The notes: generated from the sequence alone by a model not told the origin. A DNA stretch of 64,000 nt from Oceanobacillus sp. FSL K6-2867 (GCF_037963145.1 NZ_CP150144.1:558001-622000); one strand, 5' to 3'; counted from the first letter of the stretch, positions 20,334-30,043 are shown. A program made the numbers and translations.

Positions 20334-20648
20334 TTAGTGCGCGGCAAATAATTCCGGCTTATATGTCATTAAATAGCTATATAAATTACCTATTGATTGA
20401 AAGGCATAGATTTTTTCTTTCACTTCATTTCCTTCTTTAATGAGAAGGCATGGTACACTTTCAATTTTATTTTCCTGCATAAAGTCTGGATACAGGGACG
20501 CATTCATCTCGAAAAAAATATCCAGTCCGTGAACAGACTCGATTTTATCAAGCATTGACCTTGCTACTGTACATGTTCCACAAAAAGGTGTGTAGATATA
20601 TAGTAACATGCGTTCCTGGTCCAGATTTGCTTCTGTTATTTGCTGCAT
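20334..20648 (-). CDS. yusE: Thioredoxin family protein YusE
   Basis: A 104-residue single thioredoxin fold. The redox motif is FCGTC (Cys23, Cys26) in YIYTPFCGTCTVARSMLDK, and the cis-proline region is IESVPCLLIKEG. Partner proteins are unknown. It lies 22 bases after yusF in the order yusF-yusE, next to gcvH and metNPQ, as in Bacillus subtilis. Confidence 0.88.
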   Translation of the reverse strand: MQQITEANLDQERMLLYIYTPFCGTCTVARSMLDKIESVHGLDIFFEMNASLYPDFMQENKIESVPCLLIKEGNEVKEKIYAFQSIGNLYSYLMTYKPELFAAH

Positions 20649-20670
20649 TGTTTACCACCTTAAGTTCTAT

Positions 20671-21027
20671 CTATATTAAAAATATTGGACGAACAGAAAA
20701 ATGTTTACTCAGCAGTGTACTGGCAAGTATTTTCTCTGGCGTAGCTGCTACTTCCCGATACTCACTACTAATATAAATATGCTCAGCATGCGGCAATTCA
20801 CGAGCCAGCTGCTTACGCAATTTCAATCCAGATTTATCCTCGTCTACTAGAATAAACACATCCTTATCGTCCAATCCATATGTTTCGAGTAATTCATCAA
20901 ACCGCTCTACCCCGAATGTACCGTTTGTACATACGATTGTAACTTCGTCATTGATTACTTTTTCAATTTGTTTTTTATCTGTAAGCCCTTCGACAATAAT
21001 CACTTTTTCAAATTCAGCAGATATCAT
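20671..21027 (-). CDS. yusF: TOPRIM domain protein YusF
   Basis: About 118 residues, a stand-alone small TOPRIM protein. The glutamate motif is KVIIVEGLTDKKQIE and the DxD motif is VFILVDEDKSGLKLR. Such small TOPRIM proteins relate to RNase M5 and primases, and a nuclease or RNA-processing role is possible but unproven. The ATG at 21027 is used because AAGGAG lies nine bases upstream; the longer frame to 21048 begins with a TTG at the ribosome binding site. It is co-directional with yusE and probably forms an operon with it. Confidence 0.88.
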   Translation of the reverse strand: MISAEFEKVIIVEGLTDKKQIEKVINDEVTIVCTNGTFGVERFDELLETYGLDDKDVFILVDEDKSGLKLRKQLARELPHAEHIYISSEYREVAATPEKILASTLLSKHFSVRPIFLI

Positions 21028-21213
21028 ACATGAGCACTCCTTATGCAAGCAAGAAAGTTGCCTACCTAATTCATGTTCAAAAAGGAGGATGAAAAGGACC
21101 GCGAAATTCGATGTTCATTTTCATCGGACCTTTTGAACAACATCTATTACTACATTATATGATTGAAATAAGGCTAACTATACACTTTTACGCGCACAAT
21201 TAGCCTTTGGGCA

Positions 21214-21594
21214 TTATTCTTCAGTTAATTCTTGATATGCATCGGAAGACAATAATTGCTCGAGCTCTGCTTCATCAGAAGGCTCAACAACAACCATCCA
21301 TGCTTTTTCGTAAGGAGATTCATTTACAAACTCTGGACTATCTTCCAATTCTTCATTAACCGCGACAACTTTCCCGCTGATTGGAGCATATAATTCAGAA
21401 ACTGTTTTTACAGATTCTACACTGCCAAACGGCTCGTCTGCAGTAATTTCATCTCCAACCTCCGGCAACTCAACAAATACGATATCACCTAGCTCATCTT
21501 GCGCAAAGTCAGTAATTCCAATACGCACATTTCCTTCTTCTTTTTTAATCCATTCATGTTCTTTTGAATAAAGTAAATCTTGTGGCAAACTCAT
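21214..21594 (-). CDS. gcvH: Glycine cleavage system H protein
   Basis: A 126-residue lipoyl-domain protein. The lipoylated lysine is Lys63 in [13 protein letters not shown]. It shuttles the aminomethyl group of glycine between the P, T and L proteins. In Bacillus it also serves as the hub from which lipoate is passed to other enzymes, which may explain its place away from the other gcv genes. GGAGGG precedes the ATG. It stands between yusF and yusI as in Bacillus subtilis. Confidence 0.97.
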   Translation of the reverse strand: MSLPQDLLYSKEHEWIKKEEGNVRIGITDFAQDELGDIVFVELPEVGDEITADEPFGSVESVKTVSELYAPISGKVVAVNEELEDSPEFVNESPYEKAWMVVVEPSDEAELEQLLSSDAYQELTEE

Positions 21595-21700
21595 TGTAAT
21601 CCCTCCATTAATTCATTCCAATTTAACTATACAATCTAACCTTGTATTTTTCTAGTCTTTACTTGAAATTAAATGAAAAGTTAATCATTTTAACAAGTAA

Positions 21701-22057
21701 CTACAACCAATTTTCTTGAAATGTTTCTTCTTTAAATCCGACGGTTACCTTTGTCCCGTCTGTAACGATCGGGCGTTTGATTAACATTCCATCTGAAGCA
21801 AGGATTTCTGCTAATTCCTCTGTACTTGCATCATTTATTTTTTCCTTAATATTTAATTCACGATATTTCTTCCCGCTCGTATTAAAGAACTTTTTAGCAG
21901 GCAAATCACTTTTGGCAATCAAATCAAGCAGTTCTTCCTTTGCAGGTGTTTTTTCCACAATATGTATACTTGTATAATCGATGTTATGATCATCAAACCA
22001 TTTCTTCGCCTTTTTGCACGTTCCGCAATTGGGATACCAGTAAAATGTTAATGCCAT
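21701..22057 (-). CDS. yusI: Spx/MgsR/ArsC family protein YusI
   Basis: About 118 residues. The N-terminal YWYPNCGTCKKAKKWFDD carries the CxxC (Cys11, Cys14) typical of ArsC/Spx-like thioredoxin folds, and the C-terminus SDGMLIKRPIVTDGTKVTVGF is the family's second conserved block. It is closer to YusI/arsenate reductase-like proteins than to the RNA polymerase-binding Spx. Start: ATG at 22057 with GGAGGAG upstream; the longer frame begins at a TTG. Function is not established. Confidence 0.88.
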   Translation of the reverse strand: MALTFYWYPNCGTCKKAKKWFDDHNIDYTSIHIVEKTPAKEELLDLIAKSDLPAKKFFNTSGKKYRELNIKEKINDASTEELAEILASDGMLIKRPIVTDGTKVTVGFKEETFQENWL

Positions 22058-22176
22058 GTATAACTCCTCCAATCAAGTTGCATTGTTTAAGGTTTATTCT
22101 ATCATGATTTCTATAAAATTATTAGTATTGCTGCTTAGCAGTTTCTTTTGTAATCCAAAAAAGAAAAAATTAAAAT

Positions 22177-22222
22177 GCCATGAAGAAAATCAGGTAAAAA
22201 GACTGCCCGTTTTCTTCATGGC
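22177..22222 (-). terminator. Terminator of the DinB-family gene
   Basis: GCCATGAAGAAAA and TTTTCTTCATGGC form a perfect 13-bp stem. A T-rich tract follows on the minus strand. Confidence 0.85.
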
Positions 22223-22230
22223 TGCATATC

Positions 22231-22704
22231 TTAGCGGTCTTCTTTTGTTGGTCCCATGACACCAGGCACACGCAAGCCTGCTTGACGTAATAATACGGTC
22301 ATTTGGCCGCGATGATGGGTTTGATGGTCAATAAGTGTACGCAACAATGCACCTCTTGCTACAGAGCCACCCATAGCATCAACTTCTTCCTCCAGCATCT
22401 CATCCGTTACGTTTTGTTCAACTTGTTCTTTAACTAATGTTGTTACTTTTTTATATACCTCTACAATTTCACTTGCTTTTTCTGGAGTAGCGTTTTGAGT
22501 TTCAGGTGCGTCAACCTCCACACCTACAAGTCCGCTAAAAAATACTGGGCTTGCCGCTAAATGCCATCCTAGCCATCCTAATGTGCTGTGGCCTTCTACA
22601 ATTGCTTGATTTAGTTTATCATCTGTTAACGATTCGAGAACCGCAATTGTCCCTTTCGCCGCATGATCCCAATCATTCACAAAATCTTTTACTATACGAT
22701 ACAT
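22231..22704 (-). CDS. DinB family protein
   Basis: A 157-residue four-helix-bundle protein of the DinB/YfiT metal-binding superfamily. The histidines expected for the metal triad are in WLGWHLAASP (His48 region) and in LIDHQTHHRGQMTVLLRQAG near residue 130. Members include thiol-dependent S-transferases (bacillithiol type), but most have no known reaction. It is a single-gene unit with its own terminator. Confidence 0.88.
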   Translation of the reverse strand: MYRIVKDFVNDWDHAAKGTIAVLESLTDDKLNQAIVEGHSTLGWLGWHLAASPVFFSGLVGVEVDAPETQNATPEKASEIVEVYKKVTTLVKEQVEQNVTDEMLEEEVDAMGGSVARGALLRTLIDHQTHHRGQMTVLLRQAGLRVPGVMGPTKEDR

Positions 22705-23040
22705 AATTATCTCTCCCTTGTTTTATTTTTTTAGGTTGAAACTGTACTTATTCGATTCGATGTTAATAATAGTTAGCGCACCAATTTTTAGCGGAGGAAA
22801 CACGTAGACTTCTGTGGATACGTGGTCAGAGCGAGACTTCGCAGAATATAGTTCAAGTAGGATCACGGGTCACTCTAAGATACACAAAATGTGTTTCCAC
22901 AGCGGGTTTACGTTCAACCATAATTGACATTTGTTCGCAATTCCCCCCCCCCCAATCTAAATAGCTATTTCTCTATCAAGATTAACAGTATAAATATTTT
23001 CCATCAAATAATAAACCCGGGAAATAACTAGTCCAACCAA
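22705..23040. repeat. Intergenic region with a probable dispersed repeat and a poly-C tract
   Basis: From about 22785 to 22925 the sequence (AGCGGAGGAAACACGTAGAC, then TGGTCAGAGCGAGACTTCGCAG) resembles the common GC-rich intergenic repeats of Bacillaceae. An 11-base C run lies at about 22943-22953, unusual in this AT-rich context. There is no gene. Confidence 0.4.
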
Positions 23041-23045
23041 TAGAG

Positions 23046-23077
23046 TATGCCACTCCTGTAAGACAAGGAGTGGCATA
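23046..23077 (-). terminator. Hairpin after fadE
   Basis: TATGCCACTCCT and AGGAGTGGCATA form a perfect 12-bp stem with an 8-base loop, a few bases after the fadE stop. The following T tract is poor. Confidence 0.7.
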
Positions 23078-23082
23078 GAAAA

Positions 23083-24867
23083 TCAGACGGTATATTTCTC
23101 TTCTTCTATAATACTTTTAGCAATCTCACGCTTTTTTACAATAACATTAATTGGTGTATGACGTGTCAGTTTACGTAAGGACGAGAGCATCATTCTCAAT
23201 GTATCGCCTTCCTCTACTGCAATTAGTGTTTCCTTCGCGTCTGCTTCGATCCGATTGAATGCTTCTTGCACATAAACCTGCGTATACAGCAGTTTTTGTT
23301 TGTTCTTCTCAGCTCCACCTTTGTTGATTGCTTTATCAGTACGGAGAATTGCTGATTCCATATTGTAAACCTCTGCAACCATATCAGCTAGATTAACCAG
23401 AATTTCTTGCTCTTTCTCTAATTTCTGCATATATTTCTGTGCAGCTAATCCGGCACCAAGGAGAACAATTTTCTTCGCATTGCGCAAAAGATACTTTTCT
23501 CGCTCCAAAGGCTCTGTACCAACTTCCTCTGGCATCATCATCATTAATTCTTCTTGCAGCCCTTGAGCTTTTTGCAGCAATGGAAGATCACCCTTCATAG
23601 CTTTTTTCAGCAATGTTCCCGGAACTAGCAAGCGATTAATTTCGTTCGTGCCTTCAAAAATACGGTTGATTCGTGAGTCACGATAAATACGCTCTACTTC
23701 ATACTCTTGCATAAATCCATAGCCACCATGCATCTGTACCGCTTCATCTGCTGTATAATCCAGCAATTCAGTTGCCATATATTTATTCATGGAGCATTCA
23801 ATTTGGTATTCAGCAATGGCACGTGCTACTTCACGTCCGTCCTTTAATTGTTCGTCTGTTAATGCCCCCATCCGCTGTTCAAATAGTCCTACTGTACGAT
23901 AAACCGCACTTTCGTTTGCATAGATCTCGGAACCCATTGTTGCTAGTTTTTCCTGTGTTAAAGAAAAGCTGGAAATCGGTGTATTAAACTGCTTACGCTC
24001 ATTCACATAAGCCGCAGCAAGCTCTAATGCTCGTTTAGCGCCACCTACGCCTCCGACTGCAAGCTTATAGCGCCCAACATTTAAAATATTAAAAGCAATA
24101 ATATGGCCTCGCCCTTTTTCACCTAACAAATTTTCTGCTGGAACTTCTGCATCCTCAAGAATCAGAGTTCGTGTTGATGAGCTTTTAATTCCCATTTTCT
24201 TTTCTTCAACACCTGTTGACACCCCTGGAAATTCCCTCTCAACAATAAAGGCAGAAAAATGCTCTCCATCAATTTTCGCATAGACTACAAACACATCTGC
24301 AAAAGCTGAGTTTGTAATCCATTGTTTTTCTCCATTTAAAATATAATGTGTTCCAGCTTCATTTAGTTTGGCTGTTGTTTTTGCACCGAGCGCATCTGAA
24401 CCAGAACTAGGCTCAGTTAATGCGTAGGCAGCGATTAATTCACCAGTTGCAAGCTTCGGCAAATATTTTTGTTTCTGCTCCTCATTGCCAAAAAATACGA
24501 TTGGAAGTGATCCTATCCCTACATGAGCACCATGTGTAATAGAAAATCCGCCTGCACGTGAAAATCTTTCTGTAATTAAGGATGAGCTAATTTTATCAAG
24601 TGCCAGACCTCCGTATTCCTCTGGTACATCAACTCCTAACAGACCAAGTTCGCCAGCTTTTTTTAAAAGCTCAACAGAGTGCTCAAATTCATGATTTTCC
24701 AATTGATCCAGTTTTGGTAATACCTCACTTGAAATAAAATCCTCTGTCGTTTTGGCAATCATTTGATGCTCTTCTGTAAAATCCTCCGGTGTAATAATAT
24801 CTTCACCGGTTAAATCCTCAACTAAAAACGCCCCGCCCTTGAAAACTCTGTCCTTTGTTTCACTCAT
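23083..24867 (-). CDS. fadE: Acyl-CoA dehydrogenase FadE
   Basis: 594 residues from the ATG at 24867, the same length as Bacillus FadE (YusJ). GGGAG lies just upstream, inside the longer frame. It performs the first, FAD-linked oxidation of acyl-CoA. Signatures are YALTEPSSGSDALGAKTTA, the substrate region GRYKLAVGGVGGAKRALE and QMHGGYGFMQEYEVERIYRDSRI near residue 385. The C-terminal ~190 residues are the extra helical domain typical of this subfamily. It is last in fadN-fadA-fadE, 177 bases after fadA. Confidence 0.95.
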   Translation of the reverse strand: MSETKDRVFKGGAFLVEDLTGEDIITPEDFTEEHQMIAKTTEDFISSEVLPKLDQLENHEFEHSVELLKKAGELGLLGVDVPEEYGGLALDKISSSLITERFSRAGGFSITHGAHVGIGSLPIVFFGNEEQKQKYLPKLATGELIAAYALTEPSSGSDALGAKTTAKLNEAGTHYILNGEKQWITNSAFADVFVVYAKIDGEHFSAFIVEREFPGVSTGVEEKKMGIKSSSTRTLILEDAEVPAENLLGEKGRGHIIAFNILNVGRYKLAVGGVGGAKRALELAAAYVNERKQFNTPISSFSLTQEKLATMGSEIYANESAVYRTVGLFEQRMGALTDEQLKDGREVARAIAEYQIECSMNKYMATELLDYTADEAVQMHGGYGFMQEYEVERIYRDSRINRIFEGTNEINRLLVPGTLLKKAMKGDLPLLQKAQGLQEELMMMMPEEVGTEPLEREKYLLRNAKKIVLLGAGLAAQKYMQKLEKEQEILVNLADMVAEVYNMESAILRTDKAINKGGAEKNKQKLLYTQVYVQEAFNRIEADAKETLIAVEEGDTLRMMLSSLRKLTRHTPINVIVKKREIAKSIIEEEKYTV

Positions 24868-25044
24868 CCGAATCTCCCTTTCCATTTAGGAATATGAATA
24901 AAATTTGTTTATCATATCATCGAATTTATTTGTAGGTAACAGTCTTTTAAATATAAATATCGATTTTCCCGTTCAAAATATCAGCCACATTAAAAAGAAC
25001 TTCAATAATTATAAATAGGAAGCTTCCAATTCACATCAATCACA

Positions 25045-26220
25045 TTACAAGAGCTCAAAAACCCCAGCTGCCCCCATGCCGCCGCCAATACACATGGTGA
25101 CAATCCCAAATTGCTCATTTCTTCGTTTCATTTCATGCATTAATGTTACTGTCAGCTTTGTTCCCGTACATCCAAGCGGGTGCCCTAGTGCAATTGCTCC
25201 GCCATTTACATTTACTTTTTCAGGATCAAGATTAAGTGCCTGTATAACGCGTAAGGACTGAGAGGCGAACGCTTCATTAAGCTCAAATAATCCAATGTCT
25301 GATAGCTCCAACCTTGCGATTTTTAACGCTTTCGGTATTGCCTCAACTGGTCCAACCCCCATAATCTCTGGTTCTACACCAGCAACTGCAAATGAACGGA
25401 ATTTCAGAATAGGCGGCAGCCCCTCTGCTTCAGCTTTCTCGCGATCCATTACAAGAACAGATGCCGCACCATCGCTCATTTGCGATGCGTTTCCTGCTGT
25501 TACAGAGCCTTTTGCATGAAAGGCTGGACGTAATTTTTCCAAAATCTCCGTTGTTGTGTCAGGACGGACTCCTTCATCCATTGCAAATGTCGACTTTCTT
25601 TCTTCAATTTTATTATTTGAACCAACAACACGTTCAGTTACTTCTACCGCAACGATTTCATCCACAAACTTGCCTTCTTCAATTGCCTTCTGTGCACGTT
25701 GATGACTTTGGACAGCAAATGCATCTTGATCTGCACGAGAGATGTCAAAACGCTTTGCAACTTCTTCAGCTGTATGCCCCATCCCCATATAATAGCCCGG
25801 CATTTCCTGAACAAGGAGTGGATTTGGTTTAATCACATGTCCTCCCATTGGAAGCATACTCATTGATTCTGCACCGCCAGCTATAATTGCATCACTTGCT
25901 CCAACCATAATTCGCTCAGCAGCATAGGCAATGCTTTGCAATCCCGACGAACAATAACGATTGATTGTAATACCAGGGACATCATTCTTTAATCCAGCCA
26001 GAGCAGCCACATTTCGAGCCATATTCATTCCTTGCTCCGCCTCCGGGGTCGCACAGCCAATAATGACATCATCAATGTTCCCGTCATACCCTCCTGCACG
26101 TTTTAAAGTCTCTTTAATTGTTCGTGCAGCTAAATCATCTGGTCTCGTATTTGCTAGTGAGCCTTTATTCGCCTTCCCAACCGGTGTTCTTGCACCAGCC
26201 ACAATTACTGCTTCTTTCAC
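25045..26220 (-). CDS. fadA: 3-ketoacyl-CoA thiolase FadA
   Basis: 391 residues, the same as Bacillus FadA (YusK). It cleaves 3-ketoacyl-CoA to acetyl-CoA and a shortened acyl-CoA. The nucleophile is Cys90 in NRYCSSGLQSI; the His and second Cys are in NGGAIALGHPLGCTGTK and MCIGGGMGAAGVFE at the C-terminus. It lies 18 bases after fadN, with a ribosome binding site AAGGGGG in that gap. Confidence 0.97.
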   Translation of the reverse strand: MKEAVIVAGARTPVGKANKGSLANTRPDDLAARTIKETLKRAGGYDGNIDDVIIGCATPEAEQGMNMARNVAALAGLKNDVPGITINRYCSSGLQSIAYAAERIMVGASDAIIAGGAESMSMLPMGGHVIKPNPLLVQEMPGYYMGMGHTAEEVAKRFDISRADQDAFAVQSHQRAQKAIEEGKFVDEIVAVEVTERVVGSNNKIEERKSTFAMDEGVRPDTTTEILEKLRPAFHAKGSVTAGNASQMSDGAASVLVMDREKAEAEGLPPILKFRSFAVAGVEPEIMGVGPVEAIPKALKIARLELSDIGLFELNEAFASQSLRVIQALNLDPEKVNVNGGAIALGHPLGCTGTKLTVTLMHEMKRRNEQFGIVTMCIGGGMGAAGVFELL

Positions 26221-26238
26221 GGTTTAGCCCCCTTCCAA

Positions 26239-28629
26239 TTAATTGCGTAATGGCTTCCCTTTAACAAGCATGTGCTGCATCCGCTGTTGTGTTAAAGGCT
26301 CTCCAATGAGACTTAAGAACGCCTCACGCTCGAGATCAAGCATTACTTGCTCGTCAATTTCAGTTCCCTCTTTTATTCGTCCTCCAGATAAAATATAGGC
26401 TAATTTTTCTGCTATTTTTATGTCATGTTCTGATGCATAACCACTGTACTGCATCATCTTCGCTCCCATCAGCATGGCAGCGTAACCTGCATCCCCAACT
26501 ACGGGAATCTTTTCACGCTGCGGCTTCCGGTATCCTGCACTTGCTAACCCCAGCACCCTTCGCTTTGCATCGTATAAAAGATGATCCGGGTTAGCACTGA
26601 TGTGGTCATTTGTATTGAGATAACCATTTTCAATTGCTTCAGCAGCTGATGCAGAAACCTTTGCAGTAGCTATCTTTTCAAACACATCATTTGCAATTTT
26701 CGTTAGATCTAGTGACACACCATTTGGGAGATTGCGAAGTTCTTTTAAATACAGCTCTTTCGTACCTCCTCCACCAGGAATCAGCCCGACACCTACTTCT
26801 ACTAATCCAATATATGTTTCTGGAGATGCTTGTATTGCAGCTGCAGGCAGTGTTACTTCAGCACCACCTCCAAGCGCCATATTGAATGGTGCTGCAACAA
26901 CAGGCTTTTCTGCATATTTAATCGCCATTGTCATATTCTGAAACTGACGGATAACCATATCTAATTCAAAGAAATTATCATCTTGCGCTTCCATTAGCAT
27001 CATTGCTAGATTCGCGCCAACGCAGAAATTCTTTCCTTGATTCCCGATTACCAGTCCGTCGTAATTTTTCTCAACTTCCTCAATGGAATAGTTCACCATT
27101 TGAATGATGTCCAGTCCAATTGCATTGCTTCTTGAATGAAACTCTAATAATAAAGCGCCGTCACCCATATCAATTAGACTTGCACCGGTATTCTTTTTGA
27201 TTACCTTATTTGTTTGTTTCAGCCGTTTTATATGAATCTCTTTTTGATTCCATTGTTGTTGCTTATATGTTCCATTATCAAAATAGCGGACAGTACCTTC
27301 TGCCATTTGGTAAAAAGTTTCATTGCCATTTTCCAGCATGGTCAGCACCCATTCAGGTACATCTGCCCCTTCTTGCTGCATTCGCGCTGCAGATTCACGA
27401 ACTCCAATTGCATCCCACGTTTCAAACGGGCCAAGTTCCCAGCCGAACCCCCATTTCATTGCTTGATCAATTGAAATAATGTCATCAGCTATCTCTCCTA
27501 AAAGCTCTGCCGAATAAAGAAGCACTGGCTTTATAATGGACCAGACAAGGTCACTTGCCTTATCACCTGGATTAGAAAGAAGCGCTTTCATTTTATTTCG
27601 TGTTCCCTTTGCCTGCTTAGCCATTTCTGTTGCACTTGTTTTCAGCTTCTTTCGCTCTTCATATTCCATTGTTTTTGGATTCAGCTCATAAATAACACGG
27701 TCTTTTTTAACAAAAAAACCTTGACCGCTTTTTGCCCCAATCCAGCCCTTATCAAGCATGCTATTCATAAAATCAGGTAACGTAAATAAATTCTTTTCTG
27801 AGCCTGCGACTTGATCATATACATTTTTAGCAACGTGACTAAATGTATCGAGTCCAACGACATCTAACGTTCGAAATGTAGCACTTTTCGGTCTGCCAAT
27901 TAATGTTCCTGTTACCGAATCGATCTCACCAACCGAAAAGCCCCCCTTTAACATTTCTCTTGCGGTTATAAGCAAGCCATATGTCCCAATCCGGTTTGCA
28001 ATGAAATTCGGAGTATCTTTTGCTTCAACTACTCCTTTTCCGAGCACGTCTTCACCAAAACGTTTCATGAAAGACAAAACCTCTGGGTCGGTATGAACAG
28101 TTGGGATAATCTCCAATAGCTTCAAATAGCGCGGCGGGTTGAAAAAGTGCGTTCCTAAAAAATGTTGCTTCATGTCCTCTGAACAATCTGCAATCATTGC
28201 TTCTATAGAAATACCAGAAGTATTGGAGCTTACAATCGTACCCTCCTTACGATACTGATCAATTGAAGCAAAAACCTTCTTCTTCACTTCCAGGTTTTCG
28301 ACTACTACCTCGATAATCCAATCTGCCTCAGCCAGTTTTTCCATATCATCTTCCATATTGCCGATTGTTATCATTTCCAGGCTTTTCTTTGTCGTAATAG
28401 GCGATGGCTTTTGCTTTAGCAATGCTTTTTTGCTTGCTGCTGCAATTCGGTTGCGAACTTTCGGATCATCTAACGTAAGCCCCTGCTTTTTTTCTGCTTC
28501 CGTTAAATCCCGTGGCACAATATCAAGCATCGTCACAGCTATTCCCAGATTTGCCAGATGCGCAGCAATCCCAGAACCCATTACACCTGAACCAAGGACT
28601 GCTGCTGTTTTTATTGAATGCTTCAACAT
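26239..28629 (-). CDS. fadN: 3-hydroxyacyl-CoA dehydrogenase/enoyl-CoA hydratase FadN
   Basis: 796 residues from the ATG at 28629. This fusion carries an NAD-binding 3-hydroxyacyl-CoA dehydrogenase first (AAVLGSGVMGSGIAAHLANLG, GTHFFNPPRYLKLLEIIPT) and an enoyl-CoA hydratase/crotonase domain after about residue 500 (NQGKNFCVGANLAMML, NMALGGGAEVTL). This is the reverse of the E. coli FadB order and is the Bacillus FadN type. A longer frame to 28668 is rejected because the FadR-like operator lies inside it and GGGGGATGAA precedes 28629. First gene of the fad operon. Confidence 0.95.
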   Translation of the reverse strand: MLKHSIKTAAVLGSGVMGSGIAAHLANLGIAVTMLDIVPRDLTEAEKKQGLTLDDPKVRNRIAAASKKALLKQKPSPITTKKSLEMITIGNMEDDMEKLAEADWIIEVVVENLEVKKKVFASIDQYRKEGTIVSSNTSGISIEAMIADCSEDMKQHFLGTHFFNPPRYLKLLEIIPTVHTDPEVLSFMKRFGEDVLGKGVVEAKDTPNFIANRIGTYGLLITAREMLKGGFSVGEIDSVTGTLIGRPKSATFRTLDVVGLDTFSHVAKNVYDQVAGSEKNLFTLPDFMNSMLDKGWIGAKSGQGFFVKKDRVIYELNPKTMEYEERKKLKTSATEMAKQAKGTRNKMKALLSNPGDKASDLVWSIIKPVLLYSAELLGEIADDIISIDQAMKWGFGWELGPFETWDAIGVRESAARMQQEGADVPEWVLTMLENGNETFYQMAEGTVRYFDNGTYKQQQWNQKEIHIKRLKQTNKVIKKNTGASLIDMGDGALLLEFHSRSNAIGLDIIQMVNYSIEEVEKNYDGLVIGNQGKNFCVGANLAMMLMEAQDDNFFELDMVIRQFQNMTMAIKYAEKPVVAAPFNMALGGGAEVTLPAAAIQASPETYIGLVEVGVGLIPGGGGTKELYLKELRNLPNGVSLDLTKIANDVFEKIATAKVSASAAEAIENGYLNTNDHISANPDHLLYDAKRRVLGLASAGYRKPQREKIPVVGDAGYAAMLMGAKMMQYSGYASEHDIKIAEKLAYILSGGRIKEGTEIDEQVMLDLEREAFLSLIGEPLTQQRMQHMLVKGKPLRN

Positions 28630-28649
28630 TTCATCCCCCAATCTCACAT

Positions 28650-28667
28650 TGAATGAATACTCATTCA
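28650..28667 (-). promoter_or_regulatory. FadR operator upstream of fadN
   Basis: TGAATGAATACTCATTCA is a perfect 7-4-7 inverted repeat, matching the Bacillus FadR (YsiA) consensus TGAATGAnnannTCATTCA. It sits 21 bases before the fadN start, so a TetR-type FadR would block transcription until long-chain acyl-CoA is present. Confidence 0.85.
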
Positions 28668-28670
28668 TTT

Positions 28671-28952
28671 TTGATTAAAAAATAAAAGACAGCTTTCTAT
28701 CCATCTAATTTATACTATAAACGAATAACTGACATTTCGCAATAAATTTAATTGACTTTTTATAATCAGAACTAAGTGATTTACCAGTTTAACATTTTTC
28801 AAAAGCATAAACTTTATTCGGTGAGTGACGCATCCCTCGAAATGGTAAAACTAGCGAAATGGCTGCCATGAGGCCTAATCCACGTTTCACACTTGAGCAT
28901 ATTACAGCTTGTAACTGCTTGAAAAAACATCATCGTAACCATTCCTATTTAC
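28671..28952. other. Intergenic region between fadN and the zinc operon
   Basis: The divergent promoters of fadNAE and the zinc operon lie in this AT-rich region. The stretch 28820-28920 has higher GC content and no coding frame. Nothing else was recognised. Confidence 0.4.
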
Positions 28953-28976
28953 AAAACGTAATGATTCCGTTATGAT
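28953..28976 (+). promoter_or_regulatory. Zur-like box and -10 element of the zinc operon
   Basis: AAAACGTAATGATTCCGTTA followed by T (28953-28973) agrees with the Bacillus Zur consensus AAATCGTAATnATTACGATTT at most positions. It overlaps a TATGAT -10-like hexamer at 28971-28976. Binding by the zur product encoded at 31.7 kb is inferred. Confidence 0.7.
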
Positions 28977-29020
28977 AGGAAAGGATTATTTACTTTATTG
29001 TTTTAGAAGGGTTTGTATGT

Positions 29021-29980
29021 ATGAAAATTTTAAAAAGTCTTATATTAATCATTTTATTTAGTATTTTAATAGCTGGTTGCAGTTCGGCTGATCAAAGCTC
29101 AAAAGCAAATAATGGTCAGCTTAAAATATTCACAACTCTCTATCCAATCCAATATGCTGTCGAACGAATCGGCGGAGATACGGTAGCAGCTAAAACTGTT
29201 TATCCTCCAGGTGTCGATGCCCATTCTTATGAGCCGACAACAAAAGATATTACAGCTATTGCGGATAGTACTGCATTCATTTATTTAGGTGCAGGAATGG
29301 AGAGCTTTGCCGAAAGTGCTGCAGAGGCCTTGGCCAAACAGGATGTTCAATTGATTGAAATTGGCGAGCATGAAGAACTATTCCATGTTGAAGAAAAAAA
29401 TCATGAACATGGAGCAATTTCAGAAGATAGTCATGCGCATGACGGCCATCATCATGGTGATCATGACCCGCATATTTGGATTGATCCTGTCCGAATGATT
29501 GAAATGGCATCTATCATTAAAGAAGAACTAATTGCGCTTAACCCTGAAAAAGAAGCCTATTACAATGAAAACTTTAGCAAATTGAAAACAGATTTGCTTG
29601 CATTGGATGAAGCATTTCAGGGAAAATTAGATGAAAAGAAAAATAAACAAATTTTAGTCTCGCATGCAGCATTCGGTTATTGGGAAGAGCGCTATGGAAT
29701 TGAACAAATCTCGATCAATGGATTAACTTCTGAAAGCGAGCCTTCGCAAAAGGAATTAACAGAAATTATCGATCAGGCGAATAGCTATAATCTAGACTAT
29801 ATCATTTTTGAACAGAACAGTTCCAATCGAGTTTCCGAAGTTATTCAGAATGAAATTGGTGCCGAGAATTTAATGATTCATAATTTATCTGTATTAACGG
29901 AAGATGATATTGCTAATGACGAAGATTATTTATCTTTAATGCAATATAATCTCGATGTTCTCGACCAAGCAACAAAATAG
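29021..29980 (+). CDS. znuA: Zinc ABC transporter substrate-binding lipoprotein
   Basis: A 319-residue cluster 9 (ZnuA/AdcA) metal-binding lipoprotein. The lipobox is LIAGCSS. The metal ligands follow the ZnuA pattern: His in PPGVDAHSYEPT, His in DPHIWIDPVRM, His in LVSHAAFGYWEERYG and Asp/Glu in the C-lobe. Between the first two is the His-rich loop (EHGAISEDSHAHDGHHHGDHD) characteristic of zinc rather than manganese proteins. It is the first gene of znuA-znuC-znuB-zur-fluC-fluC; the Bacillus equivalents are called adcA/ycdH or znuA. Confidence 0.93.
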   Translation: MKILKSLILIILFSILIAGCSSADQSSKANNGQLKIFTTLYPIQYAVERIGGDTVAAKTVYPPGVDAHSYEPTTKDITAIADSTAFIYLGAGMESFAESAAEALAKQDVQLIEIGEHEELFHVEEKNHEHGAISEDSHAHDGHHHGDHDPHIWIDPVRMIEMASIIKEELIALNPEKEAYYNENFSKLKTDLLALDEAFQGKLDEKKNKQILVSHAAFGYWEERYGIEQISINGLTSESEPSQKELTEIIDQANSYNLDYIIFEQNSSNRVSEVIQNEIGAENLMIHNLSVLTEDDIANDEDYLSLMQYNLDVLDQATK

Positions 29981-30043
29981 TCAATCCTTTAGCATCTGTT
30001 TTAATGCAGATGCTTCCTTCATTTAAGAGAAAGAGGTGTCAAT

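Noticed and set aside
25461..25832. 123-residue plus-strand frame in fadA
   Set aside because: Shadow of the thiolase gene in another frame.
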